From positions 742,978 through 806,977 of the forward strand of contig NZ_JAIMCA010000002.1 in the NCBI RefSeq assembly GCF_025499465.1: a DNA stretch of 64,000 nucleotides, in the 5' to 3' direction. The position numbers and the translations under genes are program-made. How positions within the stretch are numbered: position 1 is the stretch's first letter; every line of letters begins with the position of its first letter. The stretch comes from Allobosea sp. BH3. GTDB taxonomy: Bacteria; Pseudomonadota; Alphaproteobacteria; Rhizobiales; Beijerinckiaceae. Of this stretch, positions 1-8,241 are shown one piece after another. The notes under the pieces were generated by a model. It made no database searches. It worked only from the letters and a program-made list of their open reading frames with translations, and had not been told where the DNA came from.

Positions 1-793
1 ACGCGGGCGCAATGTCGAGATCGGCGCCTGGATCGACGGCGCGATGCCGCAGCGCGCGGAGACGGTGCGCGGCTATGTCATGGGCCTGCACGCGCAATGG
101 TTGTCGGAGAAGGCCCGCCAACTGCTCGGCGACAGGGCCGCGGCCGCGAATTTCAACCTTGAGACCCGCTTCCGCTACAACCCGGACATGGCGAGCCTCG
201 TCGCCATGGTGCCGGCCGTCATCCCGCTGCTCCTGATGCTGATCCCGGCCATGCTCGCGGCGCTGAGCGTGGTGCGCGAGAAGGAGCTCGGCTCCATCGT
301 CAATCTCTACGTCACGCCGGTGACGCGCAGTGAGTTCCTGCTCGGCAAGCAACTGCCCTATATCGGCTTGGCGATGCTGAACTTCCTGCTGCTGACGATG
401 GCCGCGGTGCTGATCTTCCGCGTGCCCTTCACCGGCAGCTATCTCGCGCTGACCTGCGCCGCGCTGCTCTATGTGACGGCCTCGACCGGGATCGGCCTGC
501 TGATCTCGACCTTCATGAGCAGCCAGATCGCCGCCATCTTCGGCACGGCGATCCTGACGATCCTGCCTGCCGTGTCGTTTTCGGGGATGATCGACCCGGT
601 GTCCTCGCTGCAGGGCGCAGGCGCCGCCATCGGCCAGGTCTATCCGGCGACGCATTTCATCACCATCGCGCGGGCGACCTTCTCCAAGGCGCTCGGCTTC
701 GGCGATCTCGGCGGCGCCTTCCTGCCGCTGGTGCTCGCGGTGCCGGTGCTGCTCGGCGCCAGTGTCCTCCTCTTGAAGAAGCAGGCGAGCTGA
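1..793 (+). CDS. ABC-2 type permease domain, C-terminal part of an RbbA-like ABC transporter (partial)
   Basis: The reading frame is open from the left edge and ends at a TGA that overlaps the next start (TGATG). The visible part is the ABC-2 permease module: a periplasmic stretch, then about six hydrophobic segments with the conserved polar motif [20 protein letters not shown] between the first two membrane spans, ending LLLKKQAS. In RbbA/YhiH-type proteins this permease follows one or two ATP-binding cassettes, which would lie outside the window. The following permease homologue supports an RbbA-YhhJ style export pair. The role (ribosome-associated ATPase or drug/solute exporter) cannot be decided here. 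The ABC-2 permease call is solid; the RbbA assignment is inference. Confidence 0.8.
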   Translation, partial: RGRNVEIGAWIDGAMPQRAETVRGYVMGLHAQWLSEKARQLLGDRAAAANFNLETRFRYNPDMASLVAMVPAVIPLLLMLIPAMLAALSVVREKELGSIVNLYVTPVTRSEFLLGKQLPYIGLAMLNFLLLTMAAVLIFRVPFTGSYLALTCAALLYVTASTGIGLLISTFMSSQIAAIFGTAILTILPAVSFSGMIDPVSSLQGAGAAIGQVYPATHFITIARATFSKALGFGDLGGAFLPLVLAVPVLLGASVLLLKKQAS

Positions 794-1906
794 TGCGCGC
801 CTCGAACATCCTCAATCTTGGCGTGAAGGAACTGCGAGGCCTCTGGCGCGACCGGGGGCTGCTGATCCTGATCGTCTACGCCTTCACCTTCGCGGTCTAT
901 GCCGGCTCGCGAGCCGTTCCGGAGACGCTGAACAACGCGCCGATAGCGATCGTCGACGAGGATCGCTCGCCACTGTCCGAACGGATCATCGCAGCCTTCC
1001 AGCCACCCTATTTTTCGCCACCGCAGACGATCACCGCCGCGGAGATGGACCGGCGCATGGATGCGGGGCTGGACACTTTCGCCCTCGATATCCCGCCCAA
1101 TTTCCAGCGCGACCTGCTGGCGGGCCGACAGCCGACGATCCAGCTCAATGTCGACGCCACGCGGATGACGCAGGCCTTCAGCGGCAGCGGCTACATCCAG
1201 ACCATCGTCACCGGCGAGATCGACGAATTCAGCCAAGCGGTACCGGGCCAGGACGACCGCGCCGATCGAGCTCGTCCTGCGCTCGCGCTTCAATCCCGAG
1301 CTGAACAAGATCTGGTTCGGCGCGGTGATGAACCTGATCAACAACGTCACCATGCTCGCGATCGTCCTGACCGGCGCGGCGCTGATCCGCGAGCGCGAGC
1401 ACGGCACGATCGAGCACCTGCTGGTCATGCCGGTCACCCCGGCGGAGATCATGATCGGCAAGGTCTGGTCGATGGCGCTCGTCGTGCTGGTGGCGACGGC
1501 CCTGTCGCTGCTCTTCGTGGTGCAGGGCATGCTCGCCGTGCCGATCGACGGCTCGATCCCGCTTTTCCTCGCAGGCGCGGCGCTGCATCTCTTCGCCACG
1601 ACGTCGATGGGCATCTTCCTCGCCACGATCGCAGGCTCGATGCCGCAGTTCGGGCTCCTGCTGATGCTGGTGCTGCTGCCGCTGCAGATGCTGTCGGGCG
1701 GCACGACGCCGCGCGAGAGCATGCCGGAATTCGTCCAGGTCGTGATGTCGGCGGCCCCGAACACGCATTTCGTCTCGCTGGCGCAGGCGATCCTCTATCG
1801 CGGTGCGGGGCTGGACGTGGTCTGGCCGCAATTCCTCGCCCTGTTCGGCATCGGCAGCATCCTGTTCGTGCTGGCGCTGCGGCGCTTCCGAGCGATGCTG
1901 AAATGA
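793..1906 (+). pseudogene. ABC-2 type permease (YhhJ-like) interrupted by a single-base frameshift
   Basis: The ATG overlaps the upstream stop. The first reading frame encodes a normal ABC-2 permease N-terminus (one TM segment, then a periplasmic domain containing APIAIVDEDRSPLSERI) up to about base 1236. From there homology continues in the next frame: RYRARTTAPIELVLRSRFNP, then the membrane domain with IREREHGTIEHLLVMPVTP, to the stop at 1906. The total length, 1114 bases, is one more than a multiple of three. Removing one base near 1237 (CAA-G-CGG) restores a continuous protein of about 370 residues, a normal size for the family. No homopolymer explains it as a simple sequencing slip, but an assembly error remains possible. 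Without correction the product stops at 1962 with an unrelated tail and no membrane domain. Confidence 0.85.
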
Positions 1907-2027
1907 CACTCCGAGAACGGCCCAATCTTAACGAAATCCGCCGAGCCGAGAGGGATTATTAACCAGACATTTGCTCCTATGCCGCGCCGCAGCAGGAGTG
2001 TGTTGCGCGCTATTCCGGGGGAAGTCG

Positions 2028-3539
2028 GTGTCTGAGTCTGATCATCTCGCTAGGCGTCTTGCCTTCATTCAATTCGGGCCCGAGGCGGAGGCGCGGATAC
2101 GCGATGTCAGGGAGGTCGTCACCGCGGCTCTCCCGGCTGCTCTCGACGCTTTCTACGGCCGTGTCGCCGCCTTCCCGGAGACGAAGCGCTTCTTCAGTGA
2201 CTCTGCCCATATGGACGCCGCGAAGAAGCGGCAGCTGACCCATTGGGACAAGATCGCGAGCGGCAAGTTCGACCAGAGCTATGTCGAGGCGGTCTCCGCC
2301 GTCGGCCGGGTGCATGCCCGGATCGGGCTGGAGCCAAGCTGGTATATCGGCGGCTACGCCCTCATCCTCGAGAAGCTCATCACCAGCCTGATCGAGGCGC
2401 GGTGGCCGAAGAACGCCTTCGGCGGCCGGATGGCCGGCGCGGCGGAGCGCAGCGCCGAGATCGCAGCCGTCGTCAAGGCGGCCATGCTCGACATGGACTA
2501 CGCCATCTCCGTCTATCTGGAGGCCTCCGAGGGGGCCCGCGTGAAGGCCGAGGCCGATGCGCGCGCGGCCGAGCAGGCCAAGGCCCAGGAACGCGAAGCC
2601 GCGGTCCACAGCGTCACAACGGGCCTGGCTGCGCTCGCTCAGGGCGACCTGACCTATCGCATGACCGCCGATATCCCCGGGGAGTACGGGCAGATCCGCG
2701 ACTATTTCAACATTGCGATGGATACGCTCGGCGAGATGGTCAACACCATCAAGGCGAGCTCGGGCAGCCTCGCCGCCTCGTCCCGCGAGATCAACTCGGG
2801 CGCGCAGGACCTGTCCTCGCGCACCGAGCAGCAGGCTTCCGCCCTGCAGGAGAGCGCCGCCACCACCGAGGAGCTCGCCGCCTCGGTCAAGAGCTCCTCC
2901 GAGGCGTCCCGCCAGTCGGTGCAGCTGGCGGACGAGGCGACCAATGTCGCCCGCACCGGCGGCACCATCGTCAAGGACGCGATCGAGGCGATGGCGCGCA
3001 TCGAGCAGGGCTCCAAGAAGATCTCGGAGATCACCGACGTGATCGACGGCATCGCCTTCCAGACCAATCTTCTGGCGCTGAATGCCGCCGTCGAGGCAGC
3101 GCGGGCCGGCGACGCCGGGCGCGGCTTCGCCGTCGTCGCGGCGGAGGTGCGGGCGCTCGCCCAGCGCTCGGCCGATGCCGCCAAGGACATCACGGGCCTG
3201 ATCGCCGCGTCGGACACCGAGGTCGCGGAAGGGGTCAAACTCGTCAGGCTGACGGGCGAGACGCTGCAGAAGATCGTCGACGCCTCCGCGAAAGTCTCGT
3301 CCACGGTGCAGGAGATCGCCGGGGCCTCGCAAGAGCAGGCCGGCGGCATCGACGAGATGAGCCGCACGGTCAGCCATATGGATGACATCACCCAGCAGAA
3401 CGCGGCGCTGGCCGAGCAGAGCGCGGCCTCCGCCAGCACCCTGCTCGATCAGATCGAGCAGTTGAACCGCATGGTCGCGGCCTTCCGCACGCAGGAACCG
3501 CATCGGGCCGCCGGGTCAACCCGTCGGGTCGCCGCCTGA
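2028..3539 (+). CDS. Globin-coupled methyl-accepting chemotaxis protein (soluble aerotaxis/oxygen sensor)
   Basis: Residues 1-170 are a protoglobin sensor domain of the HemAT type, with the probable proximal haem ligand H96 in GRVHARIGLEPSWYIGGY. A short coiled linker and HAMP-like stretch (about 175-240) lead to an MCP signalling domain with the hairpin-tip motif IDGIAFQTNLLALNAAVEAARAG. There is no hydrophobic segment long enough to cross the membrane, so it should be a cytoplasmic receptor feeding CheA/CheW. I chose the GTG at 2028 because GGGGGAAG lies just upstream; an in-frame upstream TTG/ATG-like extension to 1971 has no ribosome site. Product 503 residues. It stands alone, followed by a strong terminator. 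No che genes are nearby, so it would feed a pathway encoded elsewhere. Confidence 0.9.
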   Translation: MSESDHLARRLAFIQFGPEAEARIRDVREVVTAALPAALDAFYGRVAAFPETKRFFSDSAHMDAAKKRQLTHWDKIASGKFDQSYVEAVSAVGRVHARIGLEPSWYIGGYALILEKLITSLIEARWPKNAFGGRMAGAAERSAEIAAVVKAAMLDMDYAISVYLEASEGARVKAEADARAAEQAKAQEREAAVHSVTTGLAALAQGDLTYRMTADIPGEYGQIRDYFNIAMDTLGEMVNTIKASSGSLAASSREINSGAQDLSSRTEQQASALQESAATTEELAASVKSSSEASRQSVQLADEATNVARTGGTIVKDAIEAMARIEQGSKKISEITDVIDGIAFQTNLLALNAAVEAARAGDAGRGFAVVAAEVRALAQRSADAAKDITGLIAASDTEVAEGVKLVRLTGETLQKIVDASAKVSSTVQEIAGASQEQAGGIDEMSRTVSHMDDITQQNAALAEQSAASASTLLDQIEQLNRMVAAFRTQEPHRAAGSTRRVAA

Positions 3540-3571
3540 GCAAGCCGAGCCAGCAGATGGCTTTACTCCTC

Positions 3572-3599
3572 AAAAGGGCGCCATCCGGCGCCCTTTTTT
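3572..3599 (+). terminator. Rho-independent terminator after the globin-coupled MCP gene
   Basis: A GC-rich stem GGGCGCC/GGCGCCC with loop ATCC is flanked by AAAA on the left and six T on the right. It lies 33 bases after the stop codon. With the A-tract the hairpin may work in both directions. Confidence 0.9.
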
Positions 3600-3706
3600 G
3601 CTTGATGAGGTGACACCTGCGCATGCCTGCCGGGCGGACAGCCCGCTTGACTTCAAGCCTCAGCGAGGCTTCGACCGAAAGACATCAAGCAGATGAGGCC
3701 GGCACA

Positions 3707-6016
3707 GTGTCCTTGAACGATGATCTCGACGGCGGCTTCGTGCCGCACACTTCGCATTGGGGCGTCTTCTCGGCGCGCATGCGCGACGGCGAGCTCGAAG
3801 TCAGGCCCCATGCCGGCGATCCCGACCCCAACGAGATCATCCAGAACTTTCCCGCGGCGCTGAGGCACCGCGCCCGGATCGCGCAGCCGATGATCCGCCG
3901 CGGCTGGCTGGAGAACGGACCCGGCCCCGACGAGCGGCGCGGCCGCGACGAGTATGTCCCGGTGTCGTGGGGCAAGGCGCTCGACCTGCTCGGCGCGGAA
4001 CTCCTGCGCGTAAGGGACGGCGCCGGCCCCGGCGCGATCTTCGGCGGCTCCTATGGCTGGGCCAGCGCCGGCCGCTTCCACCATGCGCAGAGTCAGATCC
4101 ACCGCTTCCTGAACGTCGCCTGCGGCGGCTACGTCAAATCGGTGAACAGCTATTCCTCGGGCTCCTCGCAGGTGCTCGTGCCGCACATCATCGGCGACTA
4201 TGAGGACCTGACCAAGCGCAACGTCTCCTGGGAGCAGGTGGCCGAGCACAGCGAGATCGTGCTGGCCTTCGGCGGCATGGCGCTGAAGAACTCGATGGTC
4301 GCCGGCGGCAGCGTCAGCCAGCATGTCGAGCGCGGCGGGATGCAGCGCGCGGCCGAGCGCGGCTGCGAGTTCGTGCTGGTGAGCCCGCTGCGTGCGGACC
4401 TGCCCGACGAGGCGAAGGCCGAATGGGTCTCCTGCATCCCCGGCAGCGATACCGCGCTGATGATGGGCATCCTGCACACGCTCGTCATCGAGGGCCGGCA
4501 CGACCGCAGCTTCCTCGACCGCTGCACGGTGGGCTGGCCCGTCTTCGAGCGCTATCTGCGCGGCGAGAGCGACGGCCAGCCGAAGGACGCGGCCTGGGCT
4601 GCGAAGCTGACCGGCCTTCAAGCCGACGAGATCGTCGCACTCGCCCGCCGGCTTCACGGCAAGCGGGCGCTGATCGTCGTGGCGCATGCGCTGCAACGCG
4701 CCGAGCATGGCGAGCAGCCGGTCTGGATGGGCATGGTGCTGGCGGCGGCGCTCGGGCAGATCGGCCTGCCGGGCGGCGGCTACGGCTATGCTCTCGGCGC
4801 CATCGCCTATTACGGGCGGCGCTTCAACGCCGTGCCGGTGGGGACGCTTTCGCAGGCCCGCAACGGCGTCTCCGACTACATCCCGGTCGCACGCATCTCC
4901 GACATGCTGCTCCACCCGGGCGAGAGCTACCGCTATAACGGCCAGACGCGGACCTATCCCGAGATCAAGCTGGTCTACTGGGCCGGCGGGAACCCGTTCC
5001 ACCACCACCAGGACCTCAACCGCCTGCGCAAGGCCTTCGCGAAGCTCGACACGCTCGTCGTCCATGAGCTGGCCTGGACCGCGACGGCCCGCCATGCGGA
5101 TGTGGTTCTCCCCTGCACCATGACCTTGGAGCGGGAGGACATCGGCGCGAACTCGAACGACCCGCTGCTCCTGCCGATGCGCCCGGTCGTGCCGCCCTAT
5201 GGCGAGGCGCGCGACGACTACGCCATCTTCGCCGATCTCGCCGAGCGCCTCGGCGCGCGCGAGGCCTTCACCGAGGGGCGCAGCGTCCGGCAATGGCTGG
5301 AGCATCTCTACGAGCCGACGCGCGAGGCGCTGGCGGCCAAGGGGCTGCCGGCGCCGAGCTTCGCCGAGTTCTGGGCGGGCGAAGGCTTCCTGCTGCCGCA
5401 GCAGCCCGATGACGGCGGCAAGCTGCGCGCCTTCCGCGAAGACCCGGAAGGCCGCCCGCTGCCGACGCCGAGCGGCAAGCTAGAGATCTTCAGCGAAACC
5501 ATCGCGAGCTTCGGCGAGGCGGATTGCCCCGGCCATCCCGCCTGGCTCGGGCCGGTCCATGTGCCGACCGCGTCGGAGCCCTATGTGCTGGTCGCCAACC
5601 AGCCGCGCACGCGGCTGCACAGCCAGTTCGATTTCGGCGGACACAGCAGCGGCGCCAAGCAGCGCGGCCGGGAGGTCGCCCGCATGCATCCGGACGACGC
5701 AAGCCAGCGCGGGATCGCGGATGGCGACATCATCCGCCTCTTCAACGAGCGCGGCGCCTGCCTCGCGAGCGTGGTCCTGACCGACGGCATCCGCCGCGGC
5801 GTGATCCAGTTGCCGACCGGCGCCTGGTACGATCCAGCCGACCCGAACGAGGACAAGTCGCTCTGCGTCCACGGCAACCCCAATGTCCTGACGCGGGACA
5901 TCGGCACCTCGGCGCTGGCGCAGGGCTGCACGGGGCAGCTCACAACCGTCAACGTCGAGCGGTTCGACGGCAATCTCCCGCCGATCAACGCCTATGAGCC
6001 GCCCGTCTCGGCCTAG
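3707..6016 (+). CDS. Molybdopterin-dependent oxidoreductase, biotin sulfoxide / TMAO-DMSO reductase type (BisC-like)
   Basis: A DMSO-reductase-family catalytic subunit of about 769 residues. It carries AHWG-like HTSHWGVFSARM at the N-terminus, the region GGSYGWASAGRFHHAQSQ, and SYSSGSSQ, where the Ser is the expected molybdenum ligand of the BisC/TorA group. There is no N-terminal Cys cluster for Fe-S. The C-terminal domain ends NVERFDGNLPPINAYEPP, typical of BisC/TorZ. No twin-arginine signal is visible, so a cytoplasmic sulfoxide (biotin or methionine sulfoxide) reductase is more likely than a periplasmic respiratory enzyme. The start is uncertain: an in-frame ATG at 3623 would add 28 residues without homology look and sits only about 24 bases past a terminator, so I prefer the GTG at 3707. 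No chaperone or cytochrome partner is adjacent. Confidence 0.85.
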   Translation: MSLNDDLDGGFVPHTSHWGVFSARMRDGELEVRPHAGDPDPNEIIQNFPAALRHRARIAQPMIRRGWLENGPGPDERRGRDEYVPVSWGKALDLLGAELLRVRDGAGPGAIFGGSYGWASAGRFHHAQSQIHRFLNVACGGYVKSVNSYSSGSSQVLVPHIIGDYEDLTKRNVSWEQVAEHSEIVLAFGGMALKNSMVAGGSVSQHVERGGMQRAAERGCEFVLVSPLRADLPDEAKAEWVSCIPGSDTALMMGILHTLVIEGRHDRSFLDRCTVGWPVFERYLRGESDGQPKDAAWAAKLTGLQADEIVALARRLHGKRALIVVAHALQRAEHGEQPVWMGMVLAAALGQIGLPGGGYGYALGAIAYYGRRFNAVPVGTLSQARNGVSDYIPVARISDMLLHPGESYRYNGQTRTYPEIKLVYWAGGNPFHHHQDLNRLRKAFAKLDTLVVHELAWTATARHADVVLPCTMTLEREDIGANSNDPLLLPMRPVVPPYGEARDDYAIFADLAERLGAREAFTEGRSVRQWLEHLYEPTREALAAKGLPAPSFAEFWAGEGFLLPQQPDDGGKLRAFREDPEGRPLPTPSGKLEIFSETIASFGEADCPGHPAWLGPVHVPTASEPYVLVANQPRTRLHSQFDFGGHSSGAKQRGREVARMHPDDASQRGIADGDIIRLFNERGACLASVVLTDGIRRGVIQLPTGAWYDPADPNEDKSLCVHGNPNVLTRDIGTSALAQGCTGQLTTVNVERFDGNLPPINAYEPPVSA

Positions 6017-6024
6017 CTTCCAAT

Positions 6025-6060
6025 CCCGGCTCGGGCGGGTTTCTCCCCGCCTGAGCCGGG
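6025..6060 (+). terminator. Hairpin terminator after the molybdoenzyme gene
   Basis: Fifteen-base inverted repeat (arms 6025-6039 and 6046-6060, one mismatch) around TTTCTC, starting 8 bases after the stop codon. There is no T-tract, so it may act in a Rho-assisted way or only as an mRNA 3' end. Confidence 0.6.
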
Positions 6061-6222
6061 CTCGCATGGCGCCCTAAACCCCTGAATTTGTTTCTCGTAT
6101 GTTTCCGGACTCCTTGGCGAAACCATGGGAAACCAATTCGGTTTTGCGCCGTAACGGCCAGTTAACAGGCAAAGACAGGTCATGGAGCGGCCGGGAATAG
6201 TCTCGGTTCAGCGGAGCCCACC

Positions 6223-6774
6223 ATGACCAGTGCCATATCCGGCTCATCGGCCGCCTATCAACGTCCCTCTCCCCTCGAAATGCTGAAGACCACGCTCGCA
6301 AGCCAGGTCAGCAGCGGTGCCGTTGCCTCCAGCGACCAGAGCGCGCTTTCCTCGGCGCTCGACAGCATCGATGCCAGCATGCGGTCCTCGCGCGGCAGCC
6401 AGTCCGCCAAGGAGTCCGGCGATCCCAAGTCGAAGATCGACGCCCTGATCGATGCGCAGGTGAGCGCAGGCAGCCTGACCAGCGACCAGGCGGAAGAGCT
6501 GCGCAGCGTGTTCTCGGCCGCCTTCGGCTCGGGGCCGCAAGGCGCGGGCGGGCCGCCCCCCGGCCCTCCGCCCGGCATGCCTCCGAGCGAGAGCGAGGAG
6601 GACGACGAGAGCACGGCTTCCGCCTCTTCGAGCCTCTCCGGCAACATCGACATCGCAGCGCTGCTGCAGGAACTCATGAAGAAGGTCGGCGAGACCAACG
6701 CCGCCTACACCGGCAGCGGCACGGCTTCCTCGACCGGCTCCGTCTCGTCCCTGTTCTACGACCAGGCTGTCTGA
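6223..6774 (+). CDS. Unrecognised Ser/Pro-rich protein with a C-terminal acidic and polar tail
   Basis: 183 residues with no family I can name. The N-terminal half is Ser/Ala-rich and probably helical (LEMLKTTLASQVSSGAV..). It is followed by KIDALIDAQVSAGSLTSDQAEELRS, a short helix-turn-helix-like segment, a proline/glycine run (GGPPPGPPPGMPP), an acidic patch (ESEEDDES), and a last helix ending in SSLFYDQAV. There is no signal peptide and no membrane segment. Base and codon use fit the neighbours and the GC third-position bias is strong, so it is probably a real gene. It is monocistronic, and a hairpin between 6791 and 6812 separates it from the convergent gene. Confidence 0.7.
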   Translation: MTSAISGSSAAYQRPSPLEMLKTTLASQVSSGAVASSDQSALSSALDSIDASMRSSRGSQSAKESGDPKSKIDALIDAQVSAGSLTSDQAEELRSVFSAAFGSGPQGAGGPPPGPPPGMPPSESEEDDESTASASSSLSGNIDIAALLQELMKKVGETNAAYTGSGTASSTGSVSSLFYDQAV

Positions 6775-6790
6775 GCAGCGAGATCATGGT

Positions 6791-6812
6791 CGCGGTGCCA
6801 GAAGGCGCCGCG
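6791..6812. terminator. Possible bidirectional terminator between convergent genes
   Basis: Stem CGCGGTGCC / GGCGCCGCG (one G-T type mismatch) with loop AGAA, lying in the 45-base gap between a plus-strand and a minus-strand stop. There is no T-tract. Confidence 0.4.
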
Positions 6813-6819
6813 GCATGGC

Positions 6820-7587
6820 TCACTTGCGCGTCGCGAGCCCGAGGCTGCTGCAAAGCTCCGCCTCCCGCCTGCGCATGAAGCCGGCATAGTCGCGCAGATG
6901 GACGCCATCGCTGAAAGCGGCGCGCCCTCTCGCCCCATCCGGCGCTCCCCCGAACACATCGAGATACGTGCAGCGTGCCGGCTCGCATGACTGCGCGAGC
7001 AGGCTCGAATAGCGGGCCGCCGCCGACCTCGGAAACAGTGCGTCCTCCTTGTCCGCGACCGGCGGTATGGCGATCAGGGCTCGGCGCCCGCCCCATGTTG
7101 TGAGGCGCTGCTTCAAGGCGTCGAGGCCGGAGCGGAAGCGGCCTTCGGCCTCCCCGGTTTCCGGATTGCGCTTGGCCCAGATGTCGTTCGTGCCGACCAC
7201 GAGCAGAACCGCTTCCGGCTCCCGCGGCGGCCTGATCTTCCGGGCGAGGTCGAGAACGTCGGCCACTGTCGCACCCGAGATGCCGGCATTCACCAGCGGC
7301 AAGCCGCAGAGCGTGGGCATGAACAGACGTTCCGCGTGGGAATCGCCCAGGATCACGAGATAGGAACCCTGGACCTGGTCGAGCTGGGACTGGATGGTCT
7401 TCAGTCGGACCTGGCGGAAACCCTCGAAGGCGGGCGGGGGACCGTCGCCCGGGCCCTGGCCATGCGCGACCCAACCCGCCGCGATCGCCGCCGACAACAG
7501 ACACAGCGTAAGCGCCAGCAAGGGGAACGAGCCCAGTCCGCGACGCAGCAATCGTGGCCCACGCGCCATCGAGAAGACCGTGATCAC
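6820..7587 (-). CDS. SGNH/GDSL-type hydrolase with N-terminal membrane anchor or signal
   Basis: 255 residues. A hydrophobic segment at about 21-42 suggests a signal anchor. The four SGNH blocks are recognisable: ILGDSH with the predicted nucleophile Ser83, a Gly block in NAGISGATV, GTND in VVGTNDIW, and the Asp-His block SDGVHL near the C-terminus. Such enzymes are esterases or deacetylases acting on polysaccharide or lipid substrates in the envelope; the substrate here is unknown. I chose the GTG at 7587 because it overlaps the stop of the upstream gene as GTGA, implying translational coupling. An internal ATG at 7569 is the alternative. Confidence 0.8.
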   Translation of the reverse strand: MITVFSMARGPRLLRRGLGSFPLLALTLCLLSAAIAAGWVAHGQGPGDGPPPAFEGFRQVRLKTIQSQLDQVQGSYLVILGDSHAERLFMPTLCGLPLVNAGISGATVADVLDLARKIRPPREPEAVLLVVGTNDIWAKRNPETGEAEGRFRSGLDALKQRLTTWGGRRALIAIPPVADKEDALFPRSAAARYSSLLAQSCEPARCTYLDVFGGAPDGARGRAAFSDGVHLRDYAGFMRRREAELCSSLGLATRK

Positions 7588-8138
7588 AGCGGGCTGGCCA
7601 TTGCCGCGAGCGAGCCGACGAAGGCGATCATCCGCGAGGCATAGGACCGGCGCCCTTCTTTCGGGGCTGCGATCTCGATTGGAGATTGCGGTGCGCGAAG
7701 CGAGACCGGGCGTGACGGCGGCAGCGCTGCGATTGCCTGAGGTATCATGTGCAGCTTGGCCGGTTGGCGGGCCGGCTTCGATGCCGGCGCAATGGCCTTG
7801 GCGGCGGCGACGCGAACGGGCTTGTCGGCGACGACATCGTCCCGCGCGTCGGGGTTGCCCGTCGCTGCCGAAGCGACCGCGAAACCCGGCTCGAAGGCAA
7901 CCGACATGGCCCAGTCCGACTGCAGGAAGCTTGCGGCGAGACGGGAGGCCGCCGGCGCGGTTCCCGGCAACCTGTCGACGATCTTGCCGGATGGGCTGCG
8001 CTGCAAGGCGACCAGGCGAGGTTGCGAGGTGGCCGGCGCCTCGGTGATGGGCGCCAGGGCGGAACCGAGCAGCGCAAGGCCGGCCGCGGCCGAGGCCCAG
8101 GCGGCCGTTCGGCGATGATGAAGGATGAAAGAGAGCAT
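7584..8138 (-). CDS. Hypothetical protein with N-terminal signal/anchor, coupled to the SGNH hydrolase
   Basis: 184 residues. The N-terminus is MLSFILHHRR followed by an Ala/Leu hydrophobic stretch (about 12-30), so it is probably exported or anchored. The rest is Ala/Pro-rich, low complexity and without a recognised domain (for example KPVRVAAAKAIAPASKPARQP), ending in a second short hydrophobic stretch, IAFVGSLAAMASPL. Its stop overlaps the start of the SGNH hydrolase, so the two probably form an operon with a joint envelope function. I cannot assign a function. Confidence 0.6.
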   Translation of the reverse strand: MLSFILHHRRTAAWASAAAGLALLGSALAPITEAPATSQPRLVALQRSPSGKIVDRLPGTAPAASRLAASFLQSDWAMSVAFEPGFAVASAATGNPDARDDVVADKPVRVAAAKAIAPASKPARQPAKLHMIPQAIAALPPSRPVSLRAPQSPIEIAAPKEGRRSYASRMIAFVGSLAAMASPL

Positions 8139-8241
8139 GTTCGTCCCGTTCGTTGCTACGGGACTCTGTGCGGGCGGTCGGGCAGAATGCCGGCGCCAAT
8201 ATTTCCGAATGTTTCGGGCGGGTTGAAAGTTGTATGCGCCG

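Noticed and set aside
2010..3503. Minus-strand open frame of about 497 codons opposite the chemoreceptor
   Set aside because: Translation is Arg/Gly/Asp/Leu-rich with no motif; the plus strand encodes a clear globin-MCP protein.
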